A model generated the notes under the pieces. It saw only the letters and a program-made list of their open reading frames with translations, was not told where the DNA came from and made no database searches. From Meconema thalassinum (taxonomy: Eukaryota; Arthropoda; Insecta; Orthoptera; Tettigoniidae): DNA of 64,000 nucleotides. Made by a program: the position numbers and the translations under genes. Every line of letters begins with the position of its first letter. The first letter of the stretch is position 1. The stretch lies in contig OX336389.2 in assembly GCA_946902985.2 (NCBI GenBank), positions 144,387,099-144,451,098 on the forward strand, in the 5' to 3' direction. Positions 10,775 to 21,724 of the stretch are shown here, piece by piece.

Positions 10775-12570
10775 ATGAACATGGACATTGGATAAATCTA
10801 TAATCAAATTACAAACAGTCAAGTTGTTGTAACACGGATTTCCAAACTCGTATTGCCAGTGGCATCTAGTAATGAGCATGAACACTGGATAGAATGTTAA
10901 TCAAATCACAAATGGTCAAGTTGTCTTAACATAAATTTGCAAATTTTTATTGTCAATGGCATCTAGCAGTCTACATGAACACTGGATAGAGCGTTAATCA
11001 AATCACAAATGGCCAAGTCATTTTAACACGGATTTGCAAACTTGTATTGTCAGTTGCATCTAGTAATTAACTTGGACACTAGATAGAGCATTAATCAAAT
11101 CACAAATGGTCAAGTCGTTTTAGCATGGATTCGCAAAATAGTATTGTCAATGGAATCTAGTTGTGAACATGGTCATTGGATAAAGCATTAATCAAATTAC
11201 AAACGATCAGTTATTTTAACACGGATTTTCAAACTCGTATTGTCAGTGGCATCTAGTAATGAACATGAACACTGGATATAGTGTAAATCAAATCACAAAT
11301 GGTCAAGTTGTTTTAACACAAATTTGCAAACTTGTATTTTCAATGGGATCTAGTTGTCAACATGAACACTGGATAGAGCGTTAATCAAATTACAAATGGT
11401 TAAGTCAATTTAACACTGATTTTCAAGCTTGTATTGTCAGTGGCATCTAGTAGTCCACATGGACACTGGATACAGCGTTAATCAAATCACAAATGGTCAA
11501 GTCGTCTTAACATGGATTCACAAAATAGTATTGTCAATGGTATCAAGTTGACAACATGAACATTGGATAAAGCATTAATCAAATTACAAACTATCAAGTT
11601 GTTTAAATACGGATTTTCAAACTCGAATTGTCTGTGGCATCTAGTGATGAACATGAACACTGGATAGAATGTTAATCAAATCACAAATGGTAAAGTTATT
11701 TTAACACAAATTTGCAAACTTGTATTGTAAATGACACCTAGTTGTCAACATCAACATTGGATAGAGCGTTAATCAAATCACAAATGGCCAAGTCATTTTA
11801 ACACAGATTTGCAAACTTGTATTGCCACTGGCATCTAGTAGTCAACATGGACACTGGATAGAGCGTTAATCAAATTACATATGGTCAAGTCATTATAACA
11901 CAGATTCGCAAAATAGTATTATCAATGCCATCTAGTAGTGAACTTTGGCAGTTGATAGAGAGTTAATCAAATCCAAATGGTTAAGTCGTTTTAACACATA
12001 TTTGCAAAATATTATTGTCAATGACATCTAGTAGTGAACATTGGCACTTAATAGAGCGTTAGTATTGTCAGTGCCATCTAGTAGTGAACATTGGCACTTG
12101 ATAGAGCGTCAATCAAATCACAAATGGTCAAGTTGTTTCAACACGGATTCGCAAAATAGTATTGACAGTGCCATCTAGTAGTCAACATGGGCACTTGATA
12201 GAGCGTTAATCAAATCACAAATGGTCAAGTTGTTTCAACACGGATTCGCAAATTAGTATTGTCAATGACATCTAGTAGTAAACATTGGCACTTTTTAGAG
12301 AGTTAATCAAATCACAAACGGTCAAATCGTTTTAACACAGATTTGCAAAATAATACTGTCAATAACATCAAGTAGTGAACAGTGGCTCTGGATAGAACTT
12401 TAGAATTGTCAGTGCCATCTAGTAGTGAACATTGGCACTGGACAGAGCGTTAATCAAATCACAAATGGTCAAGTTTTTTCAACACGGATTCGCAAAATAG
12501 TATTGTCAGTGCCATCTAGTAGTGAACTTTGACACTTGATAGAGCTTTCATCAAATCTCACCTACAGGTT
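10775..12570. repeat. 97-bp satellite array, about 19 monomers
   Basis: Monomers of 96-98 bp are marked by CATCTAGTAGTGAAC at 10861, 10958, 11055, 11153, 11249 and so on, with two truncated monomers near 12026-12072 and 12368-12415. The consensus runs AATCAAATCACAAATGGTC, AAGTCGTTTTAACACGGATT, GCAAAATAGTATTGTCA. The same satellite forms arrays of about 10 monomers at 27000-28045 and 15 at 47140-48670. Confidence 0.92.
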
Positions 12571-13019
12571 TAGTTATTAAAAGGGTGTTCACCTTTAATA
12601 TAAAACTGCTGTTGCCAATTGAATTAGGTATAACCAGTAAACCAACTATCTGTAAATAAATAAATAAATAAACCAATCAATCAATCAATCAATCAATCCA
12701 TTCATTTCAATCCATCACTTACACATTGAGTTTAATCTATTAAATACATACCTCTCAAATATTTTTCTTTTTCCAAGTAACGCCACTGCTTTTTCTCGAT
12801 TAACTTGTATATGAATGATAGCACTGCAGCACTAATCACCTGGCATGTAACTAATGAGTGGCAATGATAGGTATGACCTTGCTTTTATATTGTTCAATAT
12901 TGCCAGCTTGCAAAAATTGTCTACGCATGATTGAGCGAAATAGAATAAATCACTGAACATTGAGATTCGCGAAACTTCAAGATTTAAAATTAATATAATA
13001 TTACATTATGCAACGAGCC
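12571..13019. other. Satellite flank with AAAT/AATC microsatellites
   Basis: Holds short (AAAT)n and (CAAT)n runs at about 12650-12700, then sequence shared with 28070-28440 and 48690-49080. No gene seen. Confidence 0.65.
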
Positions 13020-13268
13020 TATAATGGCTATAATTCAAAGTCAACCCCTGACACTATCCAGCCCATGACGGGCTAAGGCCGACCAAGCGACCGCTGCCCA
13101 GCCATTTGGCCTGCAGATATTGGGGTGACGCGTGATCAGCGCGTCGGGTCCCCTCGGCCGTTAATCTTGGTATTCGTAATCGGGGCGGTGTCTCACTGTC
13201 AGACAGCTACTCAATTGTCCTCACGAGGCTGAGTGCACCCCGTTCCAACCCTCACGTCAGTTTTAAAA
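13020..13268 (-). mobile_element. GC-rich SINE, minus strand
   Basis: A GC-rich island of about 240 bp stands out from the AT-rich surroundings. Read on the minus strand it has GGGTGCACTCAGCCTCGTGA, a GGCCGAGGGGACCCGACGCG segment and GGCTGGGCAGCGGTCGCTTG near the 3' end. I recognise this as a repeat seen widely in insect genomes. It is absent at the equivalent place in units 2 and 3 (after 28440 and 49080), so it inserted after they separated. Confidence 0.6.
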
Positions 13269-14696
13269 TCCCTGACATGTTTTAACATAAATATTCATAA
13301 ATATCTCCTCAGTAACTAGAATTTTGTGATCGGGTGGTGCGCTAGGTAGCATATCTCCGTGTTCCAAGCACTCTGGACGACCGACGCATGCGCTCTGTGT
13401 GCTTCAATGCCAGATGTGCAGATCGTGAACCAGTATTCAGCAAAACTGTCACCGTAGTCGTCACCGTTTGAAATCAACACACTGAGTAGAAATTGGATTT
13501 AGGTATATTAAGGTACAGTGCTATTTCTTGTCGCATATTCACCAGTTTATTTACGCGAACATATGGACGGTGCACTTTCGGTAATTTATATAGACATGTT
13601 GGATTTTGAGAGCATGCGCGAAGGTATCCTTATCTAATTGGTCAAATAAATGTTTCTTGAGCTGTGATTGGTGGGAGAAACTGTTTCATAATGAATAATA
13701 GTGTTATAATGACCATCATTATGATACAGCTTTCAGACACATAATAGTCAGGGCCGAACATAAACATTTTTAAATTACCAGGCATTCATATTATTTCCAC
13801 ATGTTAAACGGAAATGTCATACACAATAAGTTTTCAGTTTACGCTTATCAGCAATACCTGCGTATTTCAAACAGGATCGCTGATTTAGCCAGACAATATC
13901 CTGCTTCAATATCATGGGGATCCCAGCTGAGTCTGGCATTGCTTCCACTTACTTGTGCAGGGCTCCCCTATGTTTTCTTTCATGTCGACCTCACTCTGTC
14001 AACTCTTGTTCTCTTTACACTGCCAATAGTATTATTGTATCCGAGGCCTAGAAAGTCTTTCACTTTCTAGCCTTAATCGCCCCTCGTCTGATCTTTGCTG
14101 ATACCCTGCTAGGGGTCAACTTTCTTTTTCTTTTGATATTATCTTTTGCCTTTTGCTCAAGCATCTCAAAGAGGCATGGCGTATGTAGTCCACTACTTTT
14201 AATGGACTTTGAATATGGTTACACCCTCAAAAGCTCTCGACTAGTGCGTTTAAAAGTTGACAACCGCCTAAGAAATTCCTTTGAGGCTTTTTCATAGCTT
14301 TGCTCACTTTGCTATAATTTTATCCTCCAGGATTAGCTTTTCCCATGAACAAAGCAAGGGATTCCACCTCTACCGCCACTGAGGGCAGTGACCGGCAGCT
14401 TGAGAGTTTGGGTCGGGGTTACAACTGGGGTGTGTGATCGCCACAACGCTCAAGAGGTCTCACCTGCAATGCGTACAGGAGCCTCATAAAGGGATATAAA
14501 GAGTGGGAGGATTGAGCAATGAAGTGGGAAGGAGGCAGCTGTGGCCTTACGGTAGGTATCACCCCAGCATTTTGCCCAAAGACAAAGAGAGAAATCGCAG
14601 AAAACCACACCAAGAATGGCTAAAGTGGAAATCGAACCCCCTCTACGCACTTGGGCCTGGGCCGAGCGTGAGGAAACCCCGTTCCAGTCCTCGTAA
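13269..14696. other. Non-coding remainder of unit 1 centre
   Basis: Includes sequence shared with 49130-49680 (about 13790-14260) and with 28660-29035 (about 14335-14690). The frame 13801-14070 is broken in the related copy and is not supported as a gene. The similarity to unit 2 stops at 14693-14697, where the next arm begins. Confidence 0.6.
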
Positions 14697-14975
14697 GTAG
14701 GGGGGCAGTAAGAGTTCTAACGCACCCCGTCAGCAGTTTTTGAATTTGGCGCACTCTAAATCCAACATGGTGGCGATGACGTCACAAGATGGCGGCCAAG
14801 AGGGCGGCTAACCAAAATTGCGGCTAATCAAATTGGCGTCTAACCAAAAGGGCGTCTAACCAAAATGGCGGCCATGGCTTAACTAACCTAGCTTAACCTA
14901 ACCTCACCTATGAGGTGCGATCGAAAAGTTCCAAAATGTTGACCCATAGCCTACTTTCCCGGTGACGTCACAACC
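14697..14975 (+). repeat. Outer part of left arm of unit 2
   Basis: Inverted copy of 52960-53158. Contains GCAGTTTTTGAATTTGG, TGACGTCAC, repeated GGCGGCTAACCAAAA words, short TAACCTAACC stretches and one TGACGTCA array monomer interrupted by the BEL element. Confidence 0.8.
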
Positions 14976-14980
14976 AGGGT

Positions 14981-16202
14981 TGATCACTTTCGTGATACTT
15001 TCAATGTTTAGCTTGGCCCATTTGTCGGTCAAATTTTGTTTCTTGTTACCGAGATCCCCGAATGGTAATTATTTCCTTGTAAACGTATTAATTGCTTAAA
15101 CCTTATGCATAATCTTGTTATCAATCACTTATTCATAGATATTATAGTTCTCACCTTGAGTGTTCCAATCGCTCGCTACCTCAAGCGTCCTCACTCCCGA
15201 CATACAGGGCATCTACTGGTTGATCCGCTGTCCGCTGAGTAGTGGCGACTGACGTCACCCTGACTTTCGTTCGACCAATGGCAGGTTTTTGTCTGGTCGG
15301 GCGATCTCCAGCTTCGAGATGGTTCCATGATCCCTATTTATGACGCCACTTGCTGGCGTTCTTCAACACTTCTGATCAATCACCACTTCTGATCACTTCA
15401 ACCTGCTGGTCACCGCTACTGCATCTCATGACACCATCGCTAGTCTCTACGCTACCTAGCAGCTACGTCACGAGATCTGCACCATGACGTACTACTCAAG
15501 ATGGCAAGAATAATTGCCAACTGTTGTACTTTTCACCTTCACCTTAGATGGGATACTTGGATTCGTCTTTCGAAATACTGCTGGATCATCACTTGGAAGC
15601 TATAAATGTCATTCCTTCGCAAGAAAAAAACAGAAAGTTGACATTTTTATCAATGGTGTACATATCTCTAGGCCATGTACGCCTCCTTCTGAAGAAACCG
15701 TGAGGACTTTTAAATCAACATTTATGCTAGCTGGAACTTTTTAGGAGCTGGCTCTTCAAAGATAAGTTTAATTTTATGAAGCATTTAAATTATACTAGTT
15801 ATTTTATATTCTTAATCAGTTTCATGGTTCTCTCTTTTTATAAAGTGCATTTTATATGTTAAGCTCAACTTCTCTCCAATTAAACAAGCTTGTTTCATTG
15901 ACATTTTCTTAATCTGGGTTTCTGTCATCAGGCCCTCACACTTTTGCTCCATTTATAATTGTTCATTTCTGTGATAAGCACTTAAGTGCAATTTGTTTAT
16001 TGATTATAAATTTATTATTAGAAATAAAAATTGTTAATGTATTGCTACCTACATTGGTTTTCTAGTCACGTATTTCATGCCCACTACCCCGCACCGCTTC
16101 AGTCTAATTTTCTTGACCACAGTAGTTATTTTGTCCAGGCTTTCGCCTGATGCGTTACCGTTCTCCCGTATGGGGAAGTTTTAGGGCAGAACTTTTTCTC
16201 CA
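14981..16202 (+). repeat. BEL 5' LTR
   Basis: 1222 bp, starting TGATCACTTTCG and ending CTTTTTCTCCA. By eye nine substitutions and two compensating one-base indels separate it from the 3' LTR. A TATTTAT at about 15326 could be the TATA element and AATAAA at 16023 the polyadenylation signal. The frame at 15514 is short and not a gene. Confidence 0.95.
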
Positions 16203-16210
16203 TAATTTTT

Positions 16211-16228
16211 TGTTGCCGAAACCCGGGA
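16211..16228 (+). promoter_or_regulatory. BEL primer-binding site, tRNA-Phe-like
   Basis: Eight bases after the LTR, TGTTGCCGAAACCCGGGA matches the complement of the 3' end of tRNA-Phe (TGG plus TGCCGAAACCCGGGA) with one mismatch at the third base. From memory of the tRNA, not from a search. Confidence 0.65.
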
Positions 16229-16489
16229 AACATATCTGTTGCACCCTGGATCCCTATACAAATTTCATATCTTAGATTTTACATTAACAATTTTTGTTCA
16301 TTGTGTTTCAACACTAATTCACATTGTACGTTTCAGCTTGAGGCGCATGTTCAGCAGAGGAGGAGAGAAACGTAAGCTAAACCGGTTTCTTCCGCATCAG
16401 ACTAAACTTTACTACCTAGCAAGCTGTCATCTTCTGGCTTCCAGTACTCGAAGTCACAATATTGACGTGAGTAACAAACAACTTTTAAT

Positions 16490-18640
16490 ATGCCTAACCT
16501 TGATGAAAAATTCAGCAACGCGCGAGCCTCTTGTAAGGGCAAGCTCACATGGTTTCGTACTTTCTTAACGGAGCTTGAACCCCAAGAGCGTAATCTCGAC
16601 ATAATTTCGCAGAGGCTTAAGAATTATGAACAAGCCTTTGAGAAATATGATGAGATACAATGCAGTATAGAAACTCAGCGTCCGGACCAGCAAAGTGATA
16701 GGTTGGAAGTTGAAAAATTATACTATCAGGGATTTGCTGAAGCTAAACAGCTTATTAGGGCTTTAACTTTAAAAGAAAAACAAGAAGATCAAACTTCTGC
16801 AGCATCTTCTACATCTTCTTCACGCATTATATTACCCAAATTAGAAATACCCAAATTCACTGGTAAGGACATAGAATGGGAGCCATTTTTTGAATTATTC
16901 AATTCTTTAGTACATGAGAATACTTCTATACCAGCAATACAAAAATTTCACTACTTGCGTCTGGCAGTTCAAGGCAACGCACTTAACCTGATTCAAGCAC
17001 TTTCTTTGACCAGTGATAATTATGAAGTTGCTCTGAATCTTCTTAAGGATAGATATGGGAACATTCGTTTATCTATTCAACGCCATATACAAAGCTTATT
17101 CGAGTTACCTAACGTGCAAGCAGATAACAGTTTATCACTTCGTAAGTTGATTGACACTGCAGAGCTACACGTCAGAGCATTGTCCAATTTAAACCAACCT
17201 GTAAATCACTGGGATTTATTTTTAGTTTACCTCATTTCTGCAAGATTGGATGCAAATACATTAAAAGCCTGGGAAACAGAACTTTCCCAGAATTTGCAAT
17301 GCACTTATGAGGCGATTATTAACTTTTTGAAGGCCAGAAGCCAAGTCTTTTCCGCCATAGCTAATCAAAAAACTAGTAGTTCAGATTCAAAAGCCTTCTC
17401 AAAAGATAAGGTTAGCAGTTCTAATCAAAGAATTTTAAGATCACAGGCTCTTCTTGTTGATGCTCGGTCACCTAACCAAATGCAAACGTGCGGTCTGTGT
17501 CAGCAATCGCATAATTTATATAATTGTGATGAATTTAAATCTTTATCAGTAGATGAAAGACGAAAGTTCATTACGAACAAAAAACATTGTTTCAACTGTT
17601 TGTCAGGAACGCATATGTTAAACAATTGCCGTTCACAACGTTTATGCTTTCATTGTAAGGCTAGACACCATTCCCTTTTGCACAGGCATGAAAGATCACG
17701 GTTATCAGGACCAAGCAGTTCCAATACCAAGTCTAATTCTGAGACTTCTCAAAATAGTGCGCAGTCGTATGCTCAAAGTTCTACCTCGCTTGGCAAAGTC
17801 CAGGTTTTATTATCTACCGTGCAGGTTCTATTGAAAAATTCTCACGGGAAATGGGTATCTGTCAGGGGATTATTGGACAATGCCGCTACCAACAATTTTA
17901 TTAATGAATCGTTGGTACAAAAGTTAGGCCTCCCAAAACATTCTACCTCAATAGAGGTTACAGGCATAAACTGCTCCAAATCGCAATCCTTAAGCTTTGC
18001 TAAAGTGGATCTGAAGGACTCTAATAATCTTGGTACGCAGTTGCAATTAGATTGTTTGATTATCAAGTCTATAGGCAACAATATTCCTGGCACTTCTTAT
18101 CCTATTCAAAGTTGGAATATCCCGAATTTTGTCCAGCTAGCTGACCCTCATTTCAACAGAGCTTCGCCCGTAGAGCTTCTTTTCAGCTCAAGCGTATTTT
18201 GGCAATGTCTTCATTCCAATAAAGTAAAAATTGCTCCTAATGTTTTCTTCCGCGAAACTGATTTTGGTTGGATCGCTACTGGCCAAATATACCGTAATCC
18301 TATTCAAACTGTATCGAATTGTTATTTTGTTGGTACCGATTTGAGTCAAGAGCTAACCAAGTTCTGGGATCTTGAGAATGTTCAGGCTACTTCTTCTTCT
18401 TCTATCGAAATTTGTGAAAAGTTATACAAGGAAACCACTGTCCGTACGGCTGAAGGCAGATTTATAGTAACTCTTCCACGTATTCCTAATCCTCCCGCCA
18501 TTACGGGCTCGCATTCCAGAGCACTTAGGGCACTATTTGCTATTGAAAATCGGTTCAAACAAAATGCTTCTGTCAAAACTCAGTATGTTTCCTTTATGGA
18601 GGAATACGAATCATCTAATCACACGGAGGTAATTTCTTAA
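16490..18640 (+). CDS. gag-pro: BEL Gag-protease polyprotein, N-terminal part
   Basis: 716 residues from an ATG in good context. Residues 1-110 are helical and charged. Residues 114-290 are the BEL/Pao Gag region (LPKLEIPKFTGK at 115-126, the DUF1759-type start). Cys/His knuckles follow at about 334-345 (CGLCQQSHNLYNC), 367-380 (CFNCLSGTHMLNNC) and 386-398. The aspartic protease is at 440-600, with LLDNAATNNFI at 461-471: the catalytic Asp is present, but the usual Ser-Gly after it is Asn-Ala-Ala. The last 100 residues are the linker to reverse transcriptase. The frame ends at TAA 18638-18640, and homology goes on in the same frame beyond it. It packages RNA and matures the polyprotein in the cytoplasm. 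Confidence 0.93.
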   Translation: MPNLDEKFSNARASCKGKLTWFRTFLTELEPQERNLDIISQRLKNYEQAFEKYDEIQCSIETQRPDQQSDRLEVEKLYYQGFAEAKQLIRALTLKEKQEDQTSAASSTSSSRIILPKLEIPKFTGKDIEWEPFFELFNSLVHENTSIPAIQKFHYLRLAVQGNALNLIQALSLTSDNYEVALNLLKDRYGNIRLSIQRHIQSLFELPNVQADNSLSLRKLIDTAELHVRALSNLNQPVNHWDLFLVYLISARLDANTLKAWETELSQNLQCTYEAIINFLKARSQVFSAIANQKTSSSDSKAFSKDKVSSSNQRILRSQALLVDARSPNQMQTCGLCQQSHNLYNCDEFKSLSVDERRKFITNKKHCFNCLSGTHMLNNCRSQRLCFHCKARHHSLLHRHERSRLSGPSSSNTKSNSETSQNSAQSYAQSSTSLGKVQVLLSTVQVLLKNSHGKWVSVRGLLDNAATNNFINESLVQKLGLPKHSTSIEVTGINCSKSQSLSFAKVDLKDSNNLGTQLQLDCLIIKSIGNNIPGTSYPIQSWNIPNFVQLADPHFNRASPVELLFSSSVFWQCLHSNKVKIAPNVFFRETDFGWIATGQIYRNPIQTVSNCYFVGTDLSQELTKFWDLENVQATSSSSIEICEKLYKETTVRTAEGRFIVTLPRIPNPPAITGSHSRALRALFAIENRFKQNASVKTQYVSFMEEYESSNHTEVIS

Positions 18641-19372
18641 TCAGAAGAAATTGACCATCCTTTAAATGAAATAGTTTATCTAAATCATCACCCGGTATGG
18701 AAAAATTCCTTAACACAAGACAATATAAGAGTAGTTTTCAATGGCTCATCACCAGATTCCAATGGAATCTCTTTAAATGATACCTTGCAATGTGGTCCCG
18801 CGATTCAAACAGATCTCACCTCTGTTTTGCTTAATTTTCGAAGGTTTCCTATTGCTGTAATCTCAGATATTAAGCAGATGTACCGGCAGATTCTCGTAAA
18901 TTCTGAGCAGCAAGATCTGCAAAGAATATTGTGGCGCGATGAGAGTTCCAAACCCATAAAGATATTTAGATTGAAGACTGTGACATATGGCCTGAAGCCT
19001 TTAGCCTTTCTTGCGATTCGGTCTCTCCACATGTTAGCCGAGCAAGATGGTCATCTGTATCATCCTTTGGCCTCTGAGTCATTAAAGACGGCATTTTATG
19101 TTGACGATTTCTTGTGCTCTTTCCCTAATATTTCTGAAGCACTCCTTGTGTGCGAAGATTTGAAATCCCTGCTCCTAGGAGGTGGTTTTCCGCTCCATAA
19201 ATGGACTTCAAATTCTACTGAATTTATATCAAAATTTTCATCAGAGGTCCCAGTTGATGAATTTGTTGCCATTCCTACTGATGAAGCAACCGTAAAAGCA
19301 TTGGGTGTTTTTGGTGTCCTTCTTCTGATACCTTTTCTTATCAGGTACATCTGTCAGAATCTCCCCCTGTAA
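18641..19372 (+). pseudogene. pol: BEL reverse transcriptase
   Basis: This frame is the direct continuation of the Gag-protease frame after the single TAA at 18638. It carries the RT fingers and palm: VVFNGSS, SDIKQMYRQ with the first catalytic Asp (codon near 18869), VTYGL, and the YVDD box at 19097-19108. The segment after VTYGL reads KPLAFLAIRSL, with the Pro-Ser-Pro usual in the family altered. At about 19308-19312 the frame changes in a T-run before GG, and the rest of pol continues in another frame. It would copy the element RNA into DNA; as written it cannot be made without reading through the stop. Confidence 0.9.
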
Positions 19373-19872
19373 CTAAGAGACAAGTTCTGTCAGAAATCGC
19401 AAAGATCTTTGATCCTTTGCAATATATTGCTCCTATAGTTATTGTTGCAAAAATGTTCTTGCAAAAGCTTTGGTCATTAAAATCTGACTGGGATGAAAAT
19501 CTCCCCCTACCTCTTGTAGAAGAATGGTTAGAGTATCGCAGCAGTTTGCTGGATCTCTCCAAGGTTTCTATACCCCGCCTTTTAATTTCTAATCCCTTAT
19601 ACCAGCAGTATGACCTACATGTATTTTCTGATAGTTCAGAACGGGCTTATGGCTGTTGTGCATACATAGTAGGACGTTCCTCAGCCACTTTCCCTGGATT
19701 TTCTAATTTAGTGTGCGCTAAATCAAAAGTTGCTCCACTTAAATCAGTATCATTGCCGAGATTAGAATTATGCTCTGCTTTAATTGCAACAGAATTAGCT
19801 ACTAAACTAAATGTCAGTTTAAAGTTAAAATTTTCCCACACATTTTTTGGAGCGATTCTTCTATTGTATTAG
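19312..19872 (+). pseudogene. pol: BEL connection and RNase H region
   Basis: After the frame change, homology runs from a DTF-type segment through KRQVLSEIAKIFDPLQ, the Pao RNase H-linked block, to the RNase H core: HVFSDSSERAYG at about 19618 with the first catalytic Asp, and LPRLELCSALIATEL near 19755 with the Glu. A second frame change in a T-run (19843-19848), again just before GG, moves the remaining RNase H and integrase to the third frame. The protein would degrade the RNA strand during reverse transcription. Confidence 0.88.
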
Positions 19873-21650
19873 CTTGGATTTCCAAGCCTTCTTCTCATTG
19901 GAATACCTTTGTGGCAAATCGCGTTTCTAAGATTCATGAAGTCTCTCATTCTGAACAATGGAGACATGTTCCTAGCCGTGAAAACCCCGCGGATATAATA
20001 TCACGTGGTTGCACGCCTAAAAAATTGATTTATTCAGACCTGTACTGGAATGGTCCTCCTTGGCTAAGTCAGGAATCATCTTGCTGGCCTCGCTTAGCTA
20101 ATCAATTTGCAGAAGAAATACCTGATGCCCGTAATGACCCTGTCACGTCGCATCTTACTTCTACTTCTACTAGCCTTTTTCATAGATACTCTTCGTTTGA
20201 TAAATTGATTCGTGTTGTGTCTTATATCTTCCGATGGAAATATTTAGTAATTGATCAACCATTGAAGCCTCAACCCTTTCTCACCAGAGTAGAGTTAGAA
20301 TTTGCTACTTGCAAGGTTTTGTTACTTGTTCAGCAGGAAGTATTTGCTCCTGAAAAGCAAGCTCTTATAAGTGGTAAAGATTTACCCAAGTCTAGCAGGC
20401 TTTCACCACTCACTCCTTTTCTAGACCAGGACGGCCTAATACGTGTGGGTGGAAGATTAGCTATGTCTAGTTGTGAGGATGGGAAAAAGCATCCCATCAT
20501 CCTTCCTTCAAAGCATCCTATCACTACCCTTATAATAAAAAAGTTTCATTATAAACACCTTCATGCTGGCACTCGCACCTTGCTCTGTCTAATTCGTGAA
20601 CTCTACTGGATCATCAATGGCGTTCATGAGGTTTCTTCTGTTGTCAAAAGGTGTATACCTTGCTTTAAGGTTAAACCACGGCCCGCCACGCAGATTATGG
20701 GTAATTTACCTCCATTTCGTTCAGAACCTAGTAAGCCCTTCGCTCTTACTGGGATCGATTACGCTGGTCCTTACGCATATCAGACCAATCCCTTTTCATC
20801 TAAGCGCAAAATCTTAGGTAAACTTTACATCTCGTTATTTGTATGTATGGTGACGGGAGCTATCCACCTTGAGTTGGTTACGAACGCTTCTGTATCTTAC
20901 TTTTTGGCCGCCTTTTCTAGATTTGCTGCTAGAAGGGGTGTTCCTTCTGAAGTTTTTTCAGATAATGCAAAAATTTTTGTAAGCGCTTCTGATCTCTGGA
21001 AAAAAGTGTTAAGCTCCCCTTCTGCTAAAGAAAAAAATTCCAACTTTTCCTATTCTAAAGGTTTCAAATGGCATTTCACCCCGCCTTATGCTCCCCATCA
21101 TGGGGGCCGTTGGGAGTCCTGCATCAAACTTACTAAAAGACAGCTTAAGAAAACTCTTGGTCCTACCATACTTTCCTATGAGGAATTCAACTCTTTAATT
21201 ATTCAAGTCGAAGGTATTGTAAATTCCAGACCTCTGACCCCTCTTTCAAACGATCCTAAGGATCTTTTACCTTTAACACCCAGTCACTTCCTGATTGGCT
21301 GTTCGCTTGCTGCTACTCCGCCTATGCTGGTTCGACGCTGTGATCCTAACTTACCTATCTTTTGGAGAAAAGTAGAATCTTTGCGCTGTTCTTTTTGGCG
21401 CCGATGGAAGTTAGAATATCTCAGCTTGCTAAATAGGCGTGAGAAATGGCGGCTTCCTCAACCTGATGTACGAGTGGGGGACATGGTTCTTCTTCGAGAC
21501 CCATCTCCGCCTCTCGTGTGGAACCTAGGCAGAGTTATTCACTGCCACTTTGGCCGTGATAAACGCGTCAGAGTTGTTGATGTTTTAACTAGTAAAGGTC
21601 TTTTTACTAGACCCATCTCTGTTATCTCTGTTTTGCCTTTCGAGTCATAG
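19848..21650 (+). pseudogene. pol: BEL integrase with C-terminal domain
   Basis: A long open frame of about 600 residues. Numbered from 19911, the zinc-binding HHCC has His213 and His218 with Cys248 and Cys251. The DDE core is Asp283 (TGIDYAGPY), Asp351 (SDNAKIF) and Glu402 (HHGGRWE). The BEL-type C-terminal domain near residue 520 starts VGDMVLLRD. All catalytic residues are present. It inserts the DNA copy into the genome. It has no start of its own and depends on the upstream frames, which are broken, so it is listed as part of a broken pol. It ends 74 bp before the 3' LTR, with no env. Confidence 0.93.
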
Positions 21651-21724
21651 TGTCTCCTCGTCTGTTATCCATGTTTTGCTTTGACGGATTCTTTTGTTTG
21701 TTTTCATTCGGAGTTCTCGGAGCA

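Noticed and set aside
13801..14070. 89-residue frame with a hydrophobic C-terminus
   Set aside because: The related sequence at 49130-49510 is broken and differs mostly by replacement changes.
15514..15744. Frame inside the BEL LTR, also at 22258
   Set aside because: It lies wholly within the LTR, differs by frameshifting indels between the two LTRs and has no recognisable domain.
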